53,189 bases of DNA from Actinopolymorpha alba DSM 45243 (GTDB lineage: Bacteria; Actinomycetota; Actinomycetes; Propionibacteriales; Actinopolymorphaceae), in assembly GCF_000373925.1 (NCBI RefSeq), contig NZ_KB892756.1, positions 40,843 through 94,031 on the forward strand, given 5' to 3'. Made by a program: the position numbers and the translations under genes. Of the stretch, positions 42,740-51,066 are shown piece after piece. Below the pieces are notes generated by a model that saw only the letters and a list, made by a program, of their open reading frames with translations, had not been told where the DNA came from and ran no database searches. The stretch's first letter is position 1, and every line of letters begins with the position of its first letter.

Positions 42740-44332
42740 ATGTGGACAGTCATCCAGGTCGTACTTCTTGTCGTCGGGCTCGGCGTATTGGGGCTGCTGA
42801 TCGCGCTGGTACGCCAGATCCGGCACACCGGTGACGGTTCTTCGCACCCGCACACGGCCGACTCGATGCTCGAGGACGCTCACCGGGAGGCGGCGGAGGT
42901 ACGCCGGCGGGCGGAGGAGTCCGCGGCCGACCTCGAGACCCGGGCGCAGGCGGCTCGAGCCGAGGCCGAGCGTGCGGCCGAAACCCAACGCACCGAAGTC
43001 CGCGCGCAACGGCTCGATCTCGAACGCCGCGAACGCCGGCTCACCGAACGCGAGTCCCGACTCGACCTCGACGCCCGCAATCTCGACAAACGTGGCCGGG
43101 ATCTCGACAAGCGGGGCCGGCACCTCAGTGAGTCCGAGGCGAAGCTCGCGGCGGAGAAGGCGAAGTTGGCCGACCTCGAAGCCGACCGCCGAGAGGTGCT
43201 CGAGCGGACCGCCCGACTCACCGCCGAGCAGGCGAAGTCGGAGCTGGTCAAGCTGGTCGAGAACGACGCCAAGCGGCAGGCCGCGATTCTGGTTCGCGAC
43301 CTCGAGCGCGAGGCACACGAGGAAGGCGAGAAGCGGGCCCGCAAAATCATCGTCGGCGCCATCCAGCGGCTCGCGACCGAGCAGACCGCCGAATCGGTGG
43401 TGTCCGTTCTGCATCTGCCCAGCGACGACATGAAGGGTCGCATCATCGGCCGCGAGGGCCGCAACATCCGTACCTTCGAGCAGGTCACCGGCGTCAACCT
43501 CATCATCGACGACACACCGGAAGCGGTCCTGCTCTCGTGCTTTGACCCCGTCCGGCGCGAGATCGCCCGGATCACGTTGGAGCAACTCGTCCTTGACGGG
43601 CGCATCCATCCGCACCGGATCGAGGAGGCGTACGAACGCAGCCGGGGTGAGGTCGCGGATCTGTGCATCCGCGCCGGTGAGGACGCACTGGTGGAGACCG
43701 GGCTGACCGACCTGCATCCGGAGTTGGTACGCCTGCTCGGCACGCTGCGTTTTCGTACCTCCTATGGCCAGAACGTCCTGAAGCATCTGGTCGAGTCGGC
43801 CCACATTGCCGCCATGCTCGCCGCGGAGATCGGCCTTGACACCACCCTCGCCAAGCGGTGCGCGTTCCTGCACGACATCGGAAAGGCGCTCACCCACCAG
43901 GCGGAGGGGAGTCATGCGCGGGTGGGTGCCGAGGTAGCGCGGAAGTACGGCGAAGCCGACGATGTCGTGCACGCGATCGAGGCGCATCACAACGAGGTCG
44001 AACCCCAGACCGTCGAGGCGGTACTCACCCAGGCCGCGGATGCGATCTCGGGCGGGCGGCCCGGCGCGCGGCGGGAGTCGCTGGAGGTCTACATCAAACG
44101 GCTCGAACGCATGGAGGAGATCGCGCGCTCCCATCCCGGGGTGGAGAAAGTCTTTGCCATGCAGGCCGGTCGTGAGGTCCGGGTCATGGTGCTGCCGGAT
44201 CTGGTTGACGACATCCAGGTGCAGGTGCTGGCGCGGGGCATCGCCAAGCAGGTGGAGGAGGAACTCACCTATCCCGGCAAGATCCGCATCACCGTCGTCC
44301 GTGAGTCCCGCGCCACCGAGACCGCGGAGTGA
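42740..44332 (+). CDS. rny: Ribonuclease Y
   Basis: The 530-residue endoribonuclease starts mRNA decay at the membrane. It has an N-terminal membrane helix (about 3-24, IQVVLLVVGLGVLGLLIAL), a long charged coiled coil (about 40-205), a KH domain (MKGRIIGREGRNIRTFEQVT) and an HD hydrolase domain with the metal motif CAFLHDIGKALTHQ (HD pair) plus AIEAHHNEVEPQT. Length matches RNase Y. The stop codon lies inside the first unit of a 24-bp tandem repeat. A hairpin covers the ribosome site. Together these suggest the gene's own expression is controlled. Confidence 0.93.
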   Translation: MWTVIQVVLLVVGLGVLGLLIALVRQIRHTGDGSSHPHTADSMLEDAHREAAEVRRRAEESAADLETRAQAARAEAERAAETQRTEVRAQRLDLERRERRLTERESRLDLDARNLDKRGRDLDKRGRHLSESEAKLAAEKAKLADLEADRREVLERTARLTAEQAKSELVKLVENDAKRQAAILVRDLEREAHEEGEKRARKIIVGAIQRLATEQTAESVVSVLHLPSDDMKGRIIGREGRNIRTFEQVTGVNLIIDDTPEAVLLSCFDPVRREIARITLEQLVLDGRIHPHRIEEAYERSRGEVADLCIRAGEDALVETGLTDLHPELVRLLGTLRFRTSYGQNVLKHLVESAHIAAMLAAEIGLDTTLAKRCAFLHDIGKALTHQAEGSHARVGAEVARKYGEADDVVHAIEAHHNEVEPQTVEAVLTQAADAISGGRPGARRESLEVYIKRLERMEEIARSHPGVEKVFAMQAGREVRVMVLPDLVDDIQVQVLARGIAKQVEEELTYPGKIRITVVRESRATETAE

Positions 44333-44460
44333 AGCGCCAGCGAGGCCGCGGAGTGAAGCGCCAGCGAGGCCGCACAGTGAAGCGCCAGCGAGGCCGCACA
44401 GTGAGGCGCCAGCGAGGCCGCACAGTGAGGCGCCAGCGAGGCCGCACAGTGAGGCGCAAC
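44324..44460. repeat. 24-bp tandem repeat over the rny stop codon
   Basis: Five units and a partial sixth of a 24-base sequence (core AGTGA(A/G)GCGCCAGCGAGGCC) begin at 44324; the rny TGA (44330-44332) lies in unit 1. Read from GTG 44329 in another frame, the units encode KRQRGRTV repeats. There are no spacers, so it is not CRISPR. Confidence 0.9.
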
Positions 44461-44464
44461 GTTT

Positions 44465-44514
44465 GGGTCGGGGGCACCCTGGTACGGCTCTATTGGACAA
44501 GGGTGCCCCGACCC
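44465..44514. terminator. Bidirectional terminator between rny and gluD
   Basis: GGGTCGGGGGCACCCT (44465-44480) pairs with AGGGTGCCCCGACCC (44500-44514) with one bulge, across 19 bases. It lies between convergent rny and gluD. Confidence 0.75.
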
Positions 44515-44538
44515 ACAACCCATGAGCCGCGCGACCTC

Positions 44539-45378
44539 TTATGCGGCGGGTGCTGCGCCGTCCTCGTCCAACCCGGCAGCCACGCCCGCCGGTGTCTTCT
44601 TGCTGCCCCGGCGTTCGAAATAGACCGCCAACCGTGACAAGGCGAAGTTGACAGTGATGTAGATGCCGGCGGCGACGAAGAAGACCGAGAAGAGATACCG
44701 GTTACCGAAGAAGTCGCGGAGGTTCTGGACCGACCGGAGTAGCTCGAGGTATCCCACGATGTACCCGAGCGAGCTGTCCTTGAGAAGGACGACAAGCTGG
44801 CTCACCAGCGACGGCATCATCCGGCGGATCGCCTGCGGGAGCAGGATCATCAGCAGCGTCTGCGTGTGGGTGAGCCCGATGGCATACGCCGCCTCGGTCT
44901 GCCCGCGTGGCAAGGACAGGATGCCGGCCCGCAGGATCTCGCCGATGATGGCGGCGTTGTAGATGGCGAGGCCGGCGACCACCGCCCAGTAGCTCTCCAG
45001 GCCGAAGACGATCAACGTGAAGAACATGAGCAGGAGGACCGGCAGGCCGCGGAAGAGTTCGATGATGAACGTCGCCGTCATGCGCAGAGCGGGCGACTCC
45101 GACATCCGCCAGACCGCGAAGAGCAGTCCGAGGATGACGGCGAACACCGCAGCGACGGCGGCCGCCTGCAGCGTCGCCAACAGGCCGTTGCCGAGGAACT
45201 GCCAGACCTGCGGATCGGCGAACACGTCCCAGCGGCGAGCCTCGAACATGCCCTGCGAGGAGAGCCGGTAAAGGATGGCGCCCACGATCACCGCGACCAG
45301 CGCACCGCCGATGATGGTGCCGATGAGGATGCGCCGGCGGGTACGCGGCCCGGGCTCGTCGTAGAGGACCGAACTCAT
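44539..45378 (-). CDS. gluD: Glutamate ABC transporter permease GluD
   Basis: The 279-residue inner-membrane permease has a first helix at about 20-42 (LIGTIIGGALVAVIVGAILY) and the HisMQ-type core with helices around 75-230. The conserved loop YNAAIIGEILRAGILSLPRGQTEAAYAIGL contacts the ATPase. It ends in a charged tail. Its start overlaps the gluC stop by four bases (ATGA), so the two are coupled. Corynebacterium gluABCD has the same gene order. Confidence 0.88.
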   Translation of the reverse strand: MSSVLYDEPGPRTRRRILIGTIIGGALVAVIVGAILYRLSSQGMFEARRWDVFADPQVWQFLGNGLLATLQAAAVAAVFAVILGLLFAVWRMSESPALRMTATFIIELFRGLPVLLLMFFTLIVFGLESYWAVVAGLAIYNAAIIGEILRAGILSLPRGQTEAAYAIGLTHTQTLLMILLPQAIRRMMPSLVSQLVVLLKDSSLGYIVGYLELLRSVQNLRDFFGNRYLFSVFFVAAGIYITVNFALSRLAVYFERRGSKKTPAGVAAGLDEDGAAPAA

Positions 45379-46022
45379 CGGGCGATCGCCACCTTCCGCT
45401 CGAGCCGGCCAGCGAGCAGGCCGGAGGGCACGGTGATGAGGAGGTAGAAGACCGCCACACCGATCAGGATCGGGGTCACCGCGGTTGCGTGGCCGTTGGT
45501 GAGCCGGCGGCCGACGTTGAACAGCTCGGCCACGAAGAAACCACCCGCGACCGAGGTGTTCTTGGTGAGCGCGATGAAGATGTTGATCAAGGGGGGTACG
45601 ACGGTGCGGACGGCCTGCGGCAGGATCACGTTGCGCAGCGACTGGTTGAACGACAGCCCGATGGACCGGGCCGCCTCGGCCTGGCCGACTCCGACGCTGT
45701 TGATGCCAGAGCGGACGGCCTCACAGACGAACGCCGCGGTGTAGATCGTCAACGCGATCACGGCTGAGGGAAAGAACGGCAGCCTGAGCCCGAGCTGTGG
45801 CGTGACGAAGACCACGAAGAAGAAGACCACCGTCAATGGCGTGTTGCGGGCGAGTTCGACGTAGACGGTGCCCAGCCCGCGCAGCGGCGGGATCGGGGAC
45901 ACCCGGCACGCGCCCAGCAGGGTGCCCAGCACCAGCGCCAGCGCTCCCGAAAACACGGCGAGCCGCAGCGTGGTCCAAAACCCTTCCAGGAACAGCGGAA
46001 GGTTCTCGACAACGACGTCCAT
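45375..46022 (-). CDS. gluC: Glutamate ABC transporter permease GluC
   Basis: The 215-residue permease has membrane helices through most of its length and the ATPase-contact loop YTAAFVCEAVRSGINSVGVGQAEAARSIGL, the HisMQ family mark. It is the partner of GluD. It begins at ATG 46022 after a GGTGATGG site, 140 bases from gluB; that gap holds a very stable nested hairpin, which probably lowers expression of the permeases relative to the binding protein. Confidence 0.88.
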   Translation of the reverse strand: MDVVVENLPLFLEGFWTTLRLAVFSGALALVLGTLLGACRVSPIPPLRGLGTVYVELARNTPLTVVFFFVVFVTPQLGLRLPFFPSAVIALTIYTAAFVCEAVRSGINSVGVGQAEAARSIGLSFNQSLRNVILPQAVRTVVPPLINIFIALTKNTSVAGGFFVAELFNVGRRLTNGHATAVTPILIGVAVFYLLITVPSGLLAGRLERKVAIAR

Positions 46023-46088
46023 CCATCACCTCAGAGTCGAAAGCGCCGGATTCGCCGGCCTCGATCTGCCGTGGCCCCGGCACGCGGA

Positions 46089-46152
46089 AGGTGGGCCACC
46101 GCGGGGAGGCCCCCACCTGAGTGGGGGCCGGAACCACCGCGGTGGCCCACCT
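46089..46152. promoter_or_regulatory. Nested intercistronic hairpin between gluB and gluC
   Basis: Outer arms 46089-46104 and 46137-46152 are a perfect 16-bp stem (AGGTGGGCCACCGCGG and its complement). Inside, GGCCCCCAC (46108-46116) and GTGGGGGCC (46121-46129) form a 9-bp stem with the tetraloop CTGA. It lies 10 bases after the gluB stop and could stabilise the gluAB message or end part of the transcripts. Confidence 0.75.
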
Positions 46153-46162
46153 CAGCGGCAGA

Positions 46163-47020
46163 TCAGTAGTTGTCGATCGCGGGCGGCGTCGGCGTGGGCA
46201 GGACCTTTCCGGCGGTCTCTTCCCATGCCTTCTTCCAAGAACCGTCGTCCTCGGATGCCTTGAGGGTGTCGTTGACGAACTTACGGAACTTGTCGTCACC
46301 CTTCTTCAGGCCGATGCCGTACGGTTCCTTGGTGAACGGCTTACCGACCAGCTTGAACTCGCCTTCGTTCTGGTCGACGAAGCCGGACAGGATGACGTTG
46401 TCCGTCGTCATCGCGTCGACCTGGCCGGAACGCAGCGGCTCCAGGCAGTTGCTGTAGGCGTCGGTCGGGACGAGCTCAGCCTTGGGGTAGTTGGTGCGGA
46501 TGTTCTCCGCCGGCGTGGAGCCTTCGACGGAGCAGACCTTCTTGCCCGCAAGGTCGTCCGGACCCTTGATGTCGGTGTTCTTGTCCAACACCATGATCGT
46601 CTGGCCGGCCTCGTAGTAGGGCCCGGCGAAGTCGATCTTCTGCTTACGCTCGTCGTTGATCGTGTAGGTGGCGATAACCAGGTCGACCTCGCCCTTCTGG
46701 ATGAAGGGCTCGCGGTTGGCCGAGACGGTTTCCTTCCACTCGATCTTGTCCTCCGGGATGCCGAGCTTGGCGGCGATGATCTTGCCGATCTCGACGTCGA
46801 AGCCTTCCGGCTTGCCGGAGGGGCCACGCAGGCCGAACAGCGGTTGGTCGAACTTGGTGCCGATCGTGATCTTGCCGGCGTCGTTCAGCTTGGCCATGGT
46901 GGTGCCGGCCGGGAACGACGCCTCGGAGTCAACCTCGGTGCCACTGCCTCCACCACAGGCGGCCAAGCCCAGCGCAAGTACCGCCGCGGCAGCGATACCT
47001 GACAGTCGCCGTACGCGCAT
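46163..47020 (-). CDS. gluB: Glutamate-binding lipoprotein GluB
   Basis: The 285-residue solute-binding protein carries a lipoprotein signal (RLSGIAAAAVLALGLAAC, lipobox LAAC, Cys about residue 21). The mature part has the family-3 binding fold: GKITIGTKFDQPLFG, KPEGFDVEIGKIIAAKLGI, ERKQKIDFAGPYYEAGQ, VDAMTTDNVILSGF and the final YGIGLKKGD. ATG 47020 with an AGAGGG site is chosen over the longer open frame to 47086, since the signal peptide starts there. It feeds glutamate or a related amino acid to GluCD. Confidence 0.92.
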   Translation of the reverse strand: MRVRRLSGIAAAAVLALGLAACGGGSGTEVDSEASFPAGTTMAKLNDAGKITIGTKFDQPLFGLRGPSGKPEGFDVEIGKIIAAKLGIPEDKIEWKETVSANREPFIQKGEVDLVIATYTINDERKQKIDFAGPYYEAGQTIMVLDKNTDIKGPDDLAGKKVCSVEGSTPAENIRTNYPKAELVPTDAYSNCLEPLRSGQVDAMTTDNVILSGFVDQNEGEFKLVGKPFTKEPYGIGLKKGDDKFRKFVNDTLKASEDDGSWKKAWEETAGKVLPTPTPPAIDNY

Positions 47021-47090
47021 TGTTGGTCGTCCCTCTCTTCTGGGGTGTGCATGTCTCCGCACGGGCGCGCGGTGACGGATTTCCACGTGC

Positions 47091-47873
47091 TCAGTGCGTC
47101 AAGATCTTTGACAGGAAGTCTTTGGCGCGGTCGGTCTGCGCATCGGTGAAGAACTTCTCTGGCGGAGCCTGCTCGATGATGCGTCCACCGTCCATGAAGA
47201 CCACGCGGTCGGCCGCACGGCGGGCGAAGCCCATCTCGTGGGTGACGACAACCATGGTCATACCGTCCTTGGCAAGGGTGCTCATGACATCGAGCACTTC
47301 GTTGATCATCTCAGGATCGAGCGCGGATGTCGGCTCGTCGAACAACATCACCTTGGGTTGCATCGCGAGAGCGCGGGCGATGGCGACGCGTTGTTGCTGC
47401 CCACCTGACAGCTGGGCGGGATACTTGCCGGCCTGGTTGGCGACGCCGACCCGCTCGAGCAGAGCCATCGCGCTGTCCTGGGCGACCTTGGCGGCCTGCT
47501 TGCGCACCTTGATCGGGCCCAGCGTGACGTTCTCGAGGACGGTCTTGTGGGCGAAGAGGTTGAACGACTGGAAGACCATGCCGACGTCCGAACGTAGCCG
47601 AGCCAGCGCCCGCCCCTCGGCGGGGAGTGCCTGGCCGTCGAGCAGGATCCGTCCGGAGTCGATGCCCTCCAGCCGGTTGATTGTCCGGCAAAGTGTCGAT
47701 TTGCCGGAGCCGGACGGCCCGAGAATGACCACGACTTCCCCGGAGGCGATGGACAGGTCGATGTCCTGGAGCACATGCAGGTCGCCGAAGTGCTTGTTGA
47801 CCCGTTCCAGGACGACCAGGGGCTGACCGGTCGCCTCCCCCGGAGAAGGTGTCTGCTCACTCGTGGCTGTCAT
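47091..47873 (-). CDS. gluA: Glutamate ABC transporter ATPase GluA
   Basis: The 260-residue ATPase has Walker [10 protein letters not shown] (about residues 53-61), Q-loop VFQSFNLF, signature LSGGQQQR, Walker [15 protein letters not shown] and H-loop [11 protein letters not shown], all typical of polar amino-acid importers. It is the first gene of gluABCD. No clear ribosome site precedes ATG 47873, but a -10-like box lies eight bases upstream, so it may be leaderless. Confidence 0.92.
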   Translation of the reverse strand: MTATSEQTPSPGEATGQPLVVLERVNKHFGDLHVLQDIDLSIASGEVVVILGPSGSGKSTLCRTINRLEGIDSGRILLDGQALPAEGRALARLRSDVGMVFQSFNLFAHKTVLENVTLGPIKVRKQAAKVAQDSAMALLERVGVANQAGKYPAQLSGGQQQRVAIARALAMQPKVMLFDEPTSALDPEMINEVLDVMSTLAKDGMTMVVVTHEMGFARRAADRVVFMDGGRIIEQAPPEKFFTDAQTDRAKDFLSKILTH

Positions 47874-47881
47874 GACAGGGC

Positions 47882-47887
47882 AAATTA
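47882..47887 (-). promoter_or_regulatory. Candidate leaderless -10 box before gluA
   Basis: On the minus strand TAATTT (within TGTAATTT) ends eight bases before ATG 47873, matching the TANNNT-8-ATG pattern of leaderless genes. Confidence 0.4.
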
Positions 47888-47966
47888 CATTGCGGCTGTG
47901 ACATTTGCGAGTTCACCCTGATAACACTTCGAACAGACGCCCGCGGACGGTGACGACGTCGTCGCG

Positions 47967-49292
47967 TCACGACACCCGGCTCGACGGTGCGGTGAACGTG
48001 TTGCAGGTGCTGGGGCTCTCGGAGCGGAAGCCGCGCCGCGCCCAGTACCCGTGGTTCTTCCGGCTCCCGTGATCGCGGACGCCCTCGCCATACTCGTCAC
48101 CGTAATGGTCGACCAGCCACATCCACTGGCTACGGGCCTCCCCGGTGATGGGGTACGACGGCTGGTTGGCGCCCATGAAGACGCTGGCGAAGCAGGACGC
48201 CTGCAACTCCGCGCGCCGGCTGTACTCCAGCGCCTTCGACTCGCTGGCGGCGTACCGAAGGTTCCAGTACGACCCGAGGATGCCGGTGAGCTGCTGGACG
48301 TGGTGGCCGTACTCATGGGAGAACTGAAAGCTCGTGAACATCCGGGCGTAGACCTTCTGGAACCGCTCGGGGAACTTGGTGTACTGCCGTACGTCGTCCT
48401 CCCAGCGCATGTAGATCGTCTCGGTCTTGCCGCAGTAGAAGGCCCGGACGTACTGCCCACAAGGGGTCTCGACGGACCCGGAGATCATCAGCACCGTCGG
48501 CGGCCGGAACTCCCCGCCAGCCTTCCTCACCTGGCCGGGCCAGGCCCGGTCGAGGCACTCCTTGAGCCGCTGGTAGTAGATCCGGGTGCCGTTCTTGTCC
48601 GACGGCCGGGCGTTCGACTCCCGGCACGACACGGACGCCTGGGCACCGACGGAGTAGATGCGGTTCTTACCGATGACGTCGGAGTCTGAGGGACCGGCGG
48701 GGGTACGGCGAGGCGGCGTCACGGTGGTGGACGGCGTCGCGGTGGGGGAGTTCGTGGGGGCGGCGGACGACCAGGTGGGCGTCGCTGAGGGCGACGGACT
48801 CCAGGTGGGCGTGGACGCGGACCAACTCGTCGTCGGCGTGGACGTCGGGAACCCGGTCGTGGTCAGGTCGGTGTCGGGTTGGTTGAAGATCCGCACCGCG
48901 AGGGCGCTGAGGCCCACGACCACGGCCGCGCCGAGCAGGACCAGAGTCACCTTGAGGCCGGTACGGTCGGGTCGCCGTGAGGGCGGACCAGGGGGCGGCG
49001 GGCCGAATGGTCCTCCGGGTCCTGGTCCTCCGGGACCGGACCCGCCCGGCCCGACGCCCGGGGCGAAGGGCGGTCTGGTCTGGGGGCCACCCACCCGGGC
49101 CGGCGCCGGTTGGGTGCCTGGTCCACCAAACTGGGGTCCCCAGCCCCAACCGGACGGCTGCGGCGGGCGGGTCGGCGGGCCCTGCAAGGAGCCACCGCCA
49201 GCAGGTGGCCGGATTGGCGGTCGAGCGGGACGTGGATATGGTGCGCCCTGCGAAGATTGTCCGGCAGGAGAACCCCATTGATGACCAGCCAT
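47967..49292 (-). CDS. Neutral zinc metallopeptidase (YpfJ family), membrane-anchored
   Basis: The 441-residue protein has a Pro/Gly-rich cytoplasmic N-terminus (about 1-105), one membrane helix (LKVTLVLLGAAVVVGLSALAV), a Ser/Thr/Pro linker with repeated TPTWS, and an outer YpfJ-type domain. The zinc motif is in FSHEYGHHVQQ (HEXXH). AFYCGKTETIYM and, near the end, WMWLVDHYGDEYGEG are also family-like. The substrate is unknown. Its start codon (ATG 49290-49292) lies 11 bases inside the 5' end of the divergent DUF2207 gene. Confidence 0.87.
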   Translation of the reverse strand: MAGHQWGSPAGQSSQGAPYPRPARPPIRPPAGGGSLQGPPTRPPQPSGWGWGPQFGGPGTQPAPARVGGPQTRPPFAPGVGPGGSGPGGPGPGGPFGPPPPGPPSRRPDRTGLKVTLVLLGAAVVVGLSALAVRIFNQPDTDLTTTGFPTSTPTTSWSASTPTWSPSPSATPTWSSAAPTNSPTATPSTTVTPPRRTPAGPSDSDVIGKNRIYSVGAQASVSCRESNARPSDKNGTRIYYQRLKECLDRAWPGQVRKAGGEFRPPTVLMISGSVETPCGQYVRAFYCGKTETIYMRWEDDVRQYTKFPERFQKVYARMFTSFQFSHEYGHHVQQLTGILGSYWNLRYAASESKALEYSRRAELQASCFASVFMGANQPSYPITGEARSQWMWLVDHYGDEYGEGVRDHGSRKNHGYWARRGFRSESPSTCNTFTAPSSRVS

Positions 49293-51044
49293 GATGACCC
49301 TTCGACGCGTTCCGGCGTTCCAGCGACGGTCCGCGGCCGAGGGCGCTCCACGGGCGCCCGCCTTGCGGCGCTCGTCCTGATTGCCACGTTCTGTGTCGTT
49401 GGAGCGCCTACCTTAGCGAGTGCCAAGATCGCCTCGACCGCCGCGAAGCTCACGTCGTACACCAGCGACGTCCGCGTCAACCGGGACGGCACGCTGCGGG
49501 TGTCGGAGACCTGGCGTGCGGGCGGCGGGGGAGACACCGTTGACCGTCAGGTCGTGACCCGGTGGCATCTGCCGGACGACGTCGACCACGTCGTCGAGAT
49601 CAGCAACGTCAAGGCCGTGGTGGCGGGCGACCCGTCAGCCACTGGAGGCACGCCCGCCGCGGTGAGCGCCCTGGCCGACGGCGACGTCACGACGCTCTCC
49701 GTCTCCGTCCCCGCGCGCAGGACGCCGGCGACGGTGAAGGTGACGTACGACGTGCGCGGGGCGGTCGCGGCCACGTCGGTGGGCACCGAACTCCGCTGGA
49801 CGCCCCTGCACGGGCTCGACGAGCTCGCCGAGGCGAGGATCACCTTGAGCAGCCCGCAGATTGACTACATCCGCTGCACCGCCGGACCGCTCGACGGGTC
49901 GATGCCCTGCACCCTGGCGCAGATGACGGAGTCGGCGCCGATCTTCGAGCAGCGGGGGCTGTCTGACGGGGGTTCGGTGACCATCGTCGCGGGATTCCCG
50001 CCCGGCCAGGTCGCGCCGAGCACCGTCGTCGCCTACCGCAAGTCCTTCCGCCGCGCGTTCCTGACCGAACCCACGCAGCTCGGGGTGACCGCGGTGGTGC
50101 TCGCGCTGGGCGCCGCCGGCCTCTACCTCCTGCACCGGCGGCGTGGCCGGGACCCGATCGAGACCGGGCGGGTCGTTCCGGCCTCGTTCTTCCGCCGGGA
50201 GCCGGGCGGCACCACCACCTTCAGCCCGCCTCAGGACCTGCGCCCGGGTGAGGTCGGCACGCTGATCGACGAGCGGGTCGACCCGGTGGACGTGACCTCG
50301 ACGATCCTCGACCTGGCGGTCCGCGGTCACCTGCGGATCACCGAGCTTCCCAAGCCGAACGAGTTCGCCCGGTCCGACTGGACACTGACCCGCGCCGCGA
50401 CCACGCCGGATGAGCTGAAGCGGTACGAGCAGCGACTGCTCGACGGGATCTTCGTCGACGGAGCGGCGGAGGTGAAGGTCTCCGAACTCGGTGGCCGGGT
50501 ACGCACCCAGCTCGGCGCGATCCAGGACGCGTTGTACGACGAGGTGGTGGCCAACGGCTGGTTCGCCGAGCGTCCCGACCGCTCCCGCTCGACGTGGACC
50601 GCCGCCGGGATCGGCGTCCTGGTCGCCGGCGTCCTGCTCACGGTTGGTCTGGCGTTCTTCACCACGTGGGGACTCCTCGGTCTCGCGGTCACGGCGATCG
50701 GTGCCGGTCTCACCGTGCTCGGGCAACACATGCCGGCGAAGGCACCCGCGGCGGGTCGCGTGATCGGGCAGGTCGCCTCCCTGCGTGGCGAACTACTGGA
50801 ACTCGACCCGGACGAGCTGCCAGCCGTCCAGCACGTCGACCTGTGCGCGCGGGCACTGCCGTACGCGGTGGTTCTGGGTGGCTCCGAACGCTGGATCGAC
50901 GCGCTGGTCGCGACCGACGTCGACGACGAACCGGACGAGGGGTTCAGCTGGTACAGCGGTCCGGCCAACTGGCACCTGCAGCACCTGCCGGACTCGCTGA
51001 AGAACCTCACGACCAGCCTCACCGGCGCGCTGTTCGCTCGCTGA
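49281..51044 (+). CDS. DUF2207 membrane protein
   Basis: The 587-residue protein has a signal or anchor helix (about 27-48, AALVLIATFCVVGAPTLASA), an outer DUF2207 beta-rich domain (about 50-245, starting SYTSDVRVNRDGTLRVSETW), a membrane helix (about 262-282), a cytoplasmic winged-helix-like part (DVTSTILDLAVRGHLRI), a helix pair (about 440-480, GVLVAGVLLTVGLAFFTTWG), and a C-terminal segment ending in WHLQHLPDSLKNLTTS. The function of the family is unknown. ATG 49281 has AGGAG ten bases upstream; its 5' end overlaps the divergent metallopeptidase. miaB follows after 22 bases. Confidence 0.85.
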   Translation: MTSHDDPSTRSGVPATVRGRGRSTGARLAALVLIATFCVVGAPTLASAKIASTAAKLTSYTSDVRVNRDGTLRVSETWRAGGGGDTVDRQVVTRWHLPDDVDHVVEISNVKAVVAGDPSATGGTPAAVSALADGDVTTLSVSVPARRTPATVKVTYDVRGAVAATSVGTELRWTPLHGLDELAEARITLSSPQIDYIRCTAGPLDGSMPCTLAQMTESAPIFEQRGLSDGGSVTIVAGFPPGQVAPSTVVAYRKSFRRAFLTEPTQLGVTAVVLALGAAGLYLLHRRRGRDPIETGRVVPASFFRREPGGTTTFSPPQDLRPGEVGTLIDERVDPVDVTSTILDLAVRGHLRITELPKPNEFARSDWTLTRAATTPDELKRYEQRLLDGIFVDGAAEVKVSELGGRVRTQLGAIQDALYDEVVANGWFAERPDRSRSTWTAAGIGVLVAGVLLTVGLAFFTTWGLLGLAVTAIGAGLTVLGQHMPAKAPAAGRVIGQVASLRGELLELDPDELPAVQHVDLCARALPYAVVLGGSERWIDALVATDVDDEPDEGFSWYSGPANWHLQHLPDSLKNLTTSLTGALFAR

Positions 51045-51051
51045 CCTCGTC

Positions 51052-51057
51052 TAACCT
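51052..51057 (+). promoter_or_regulatory. Candidate leaderless -10 box before miaB
   Basis: TAACCT ends nine bases before ATG 51067. A promoter here would give a leaderless miaB transcript separate from the DUF2207 gene; no ribosome site is obvious. Confidence 0.35.
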
Positions 51058-51066
51058 TGGGGCGTC

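Noticed and set aside
44324-44460. Possible CRISPR array
   Set aside because: Units of 24 bases follow each other with no spacers and there are no cas genes.
42680-44518. Minus-strand open frame of 612 codons opposite rny
   Set aside because: It is antisense to rny, which has all RNase Y domains. The LCGLAGAS repeats are just the tandem repeat read backwards.
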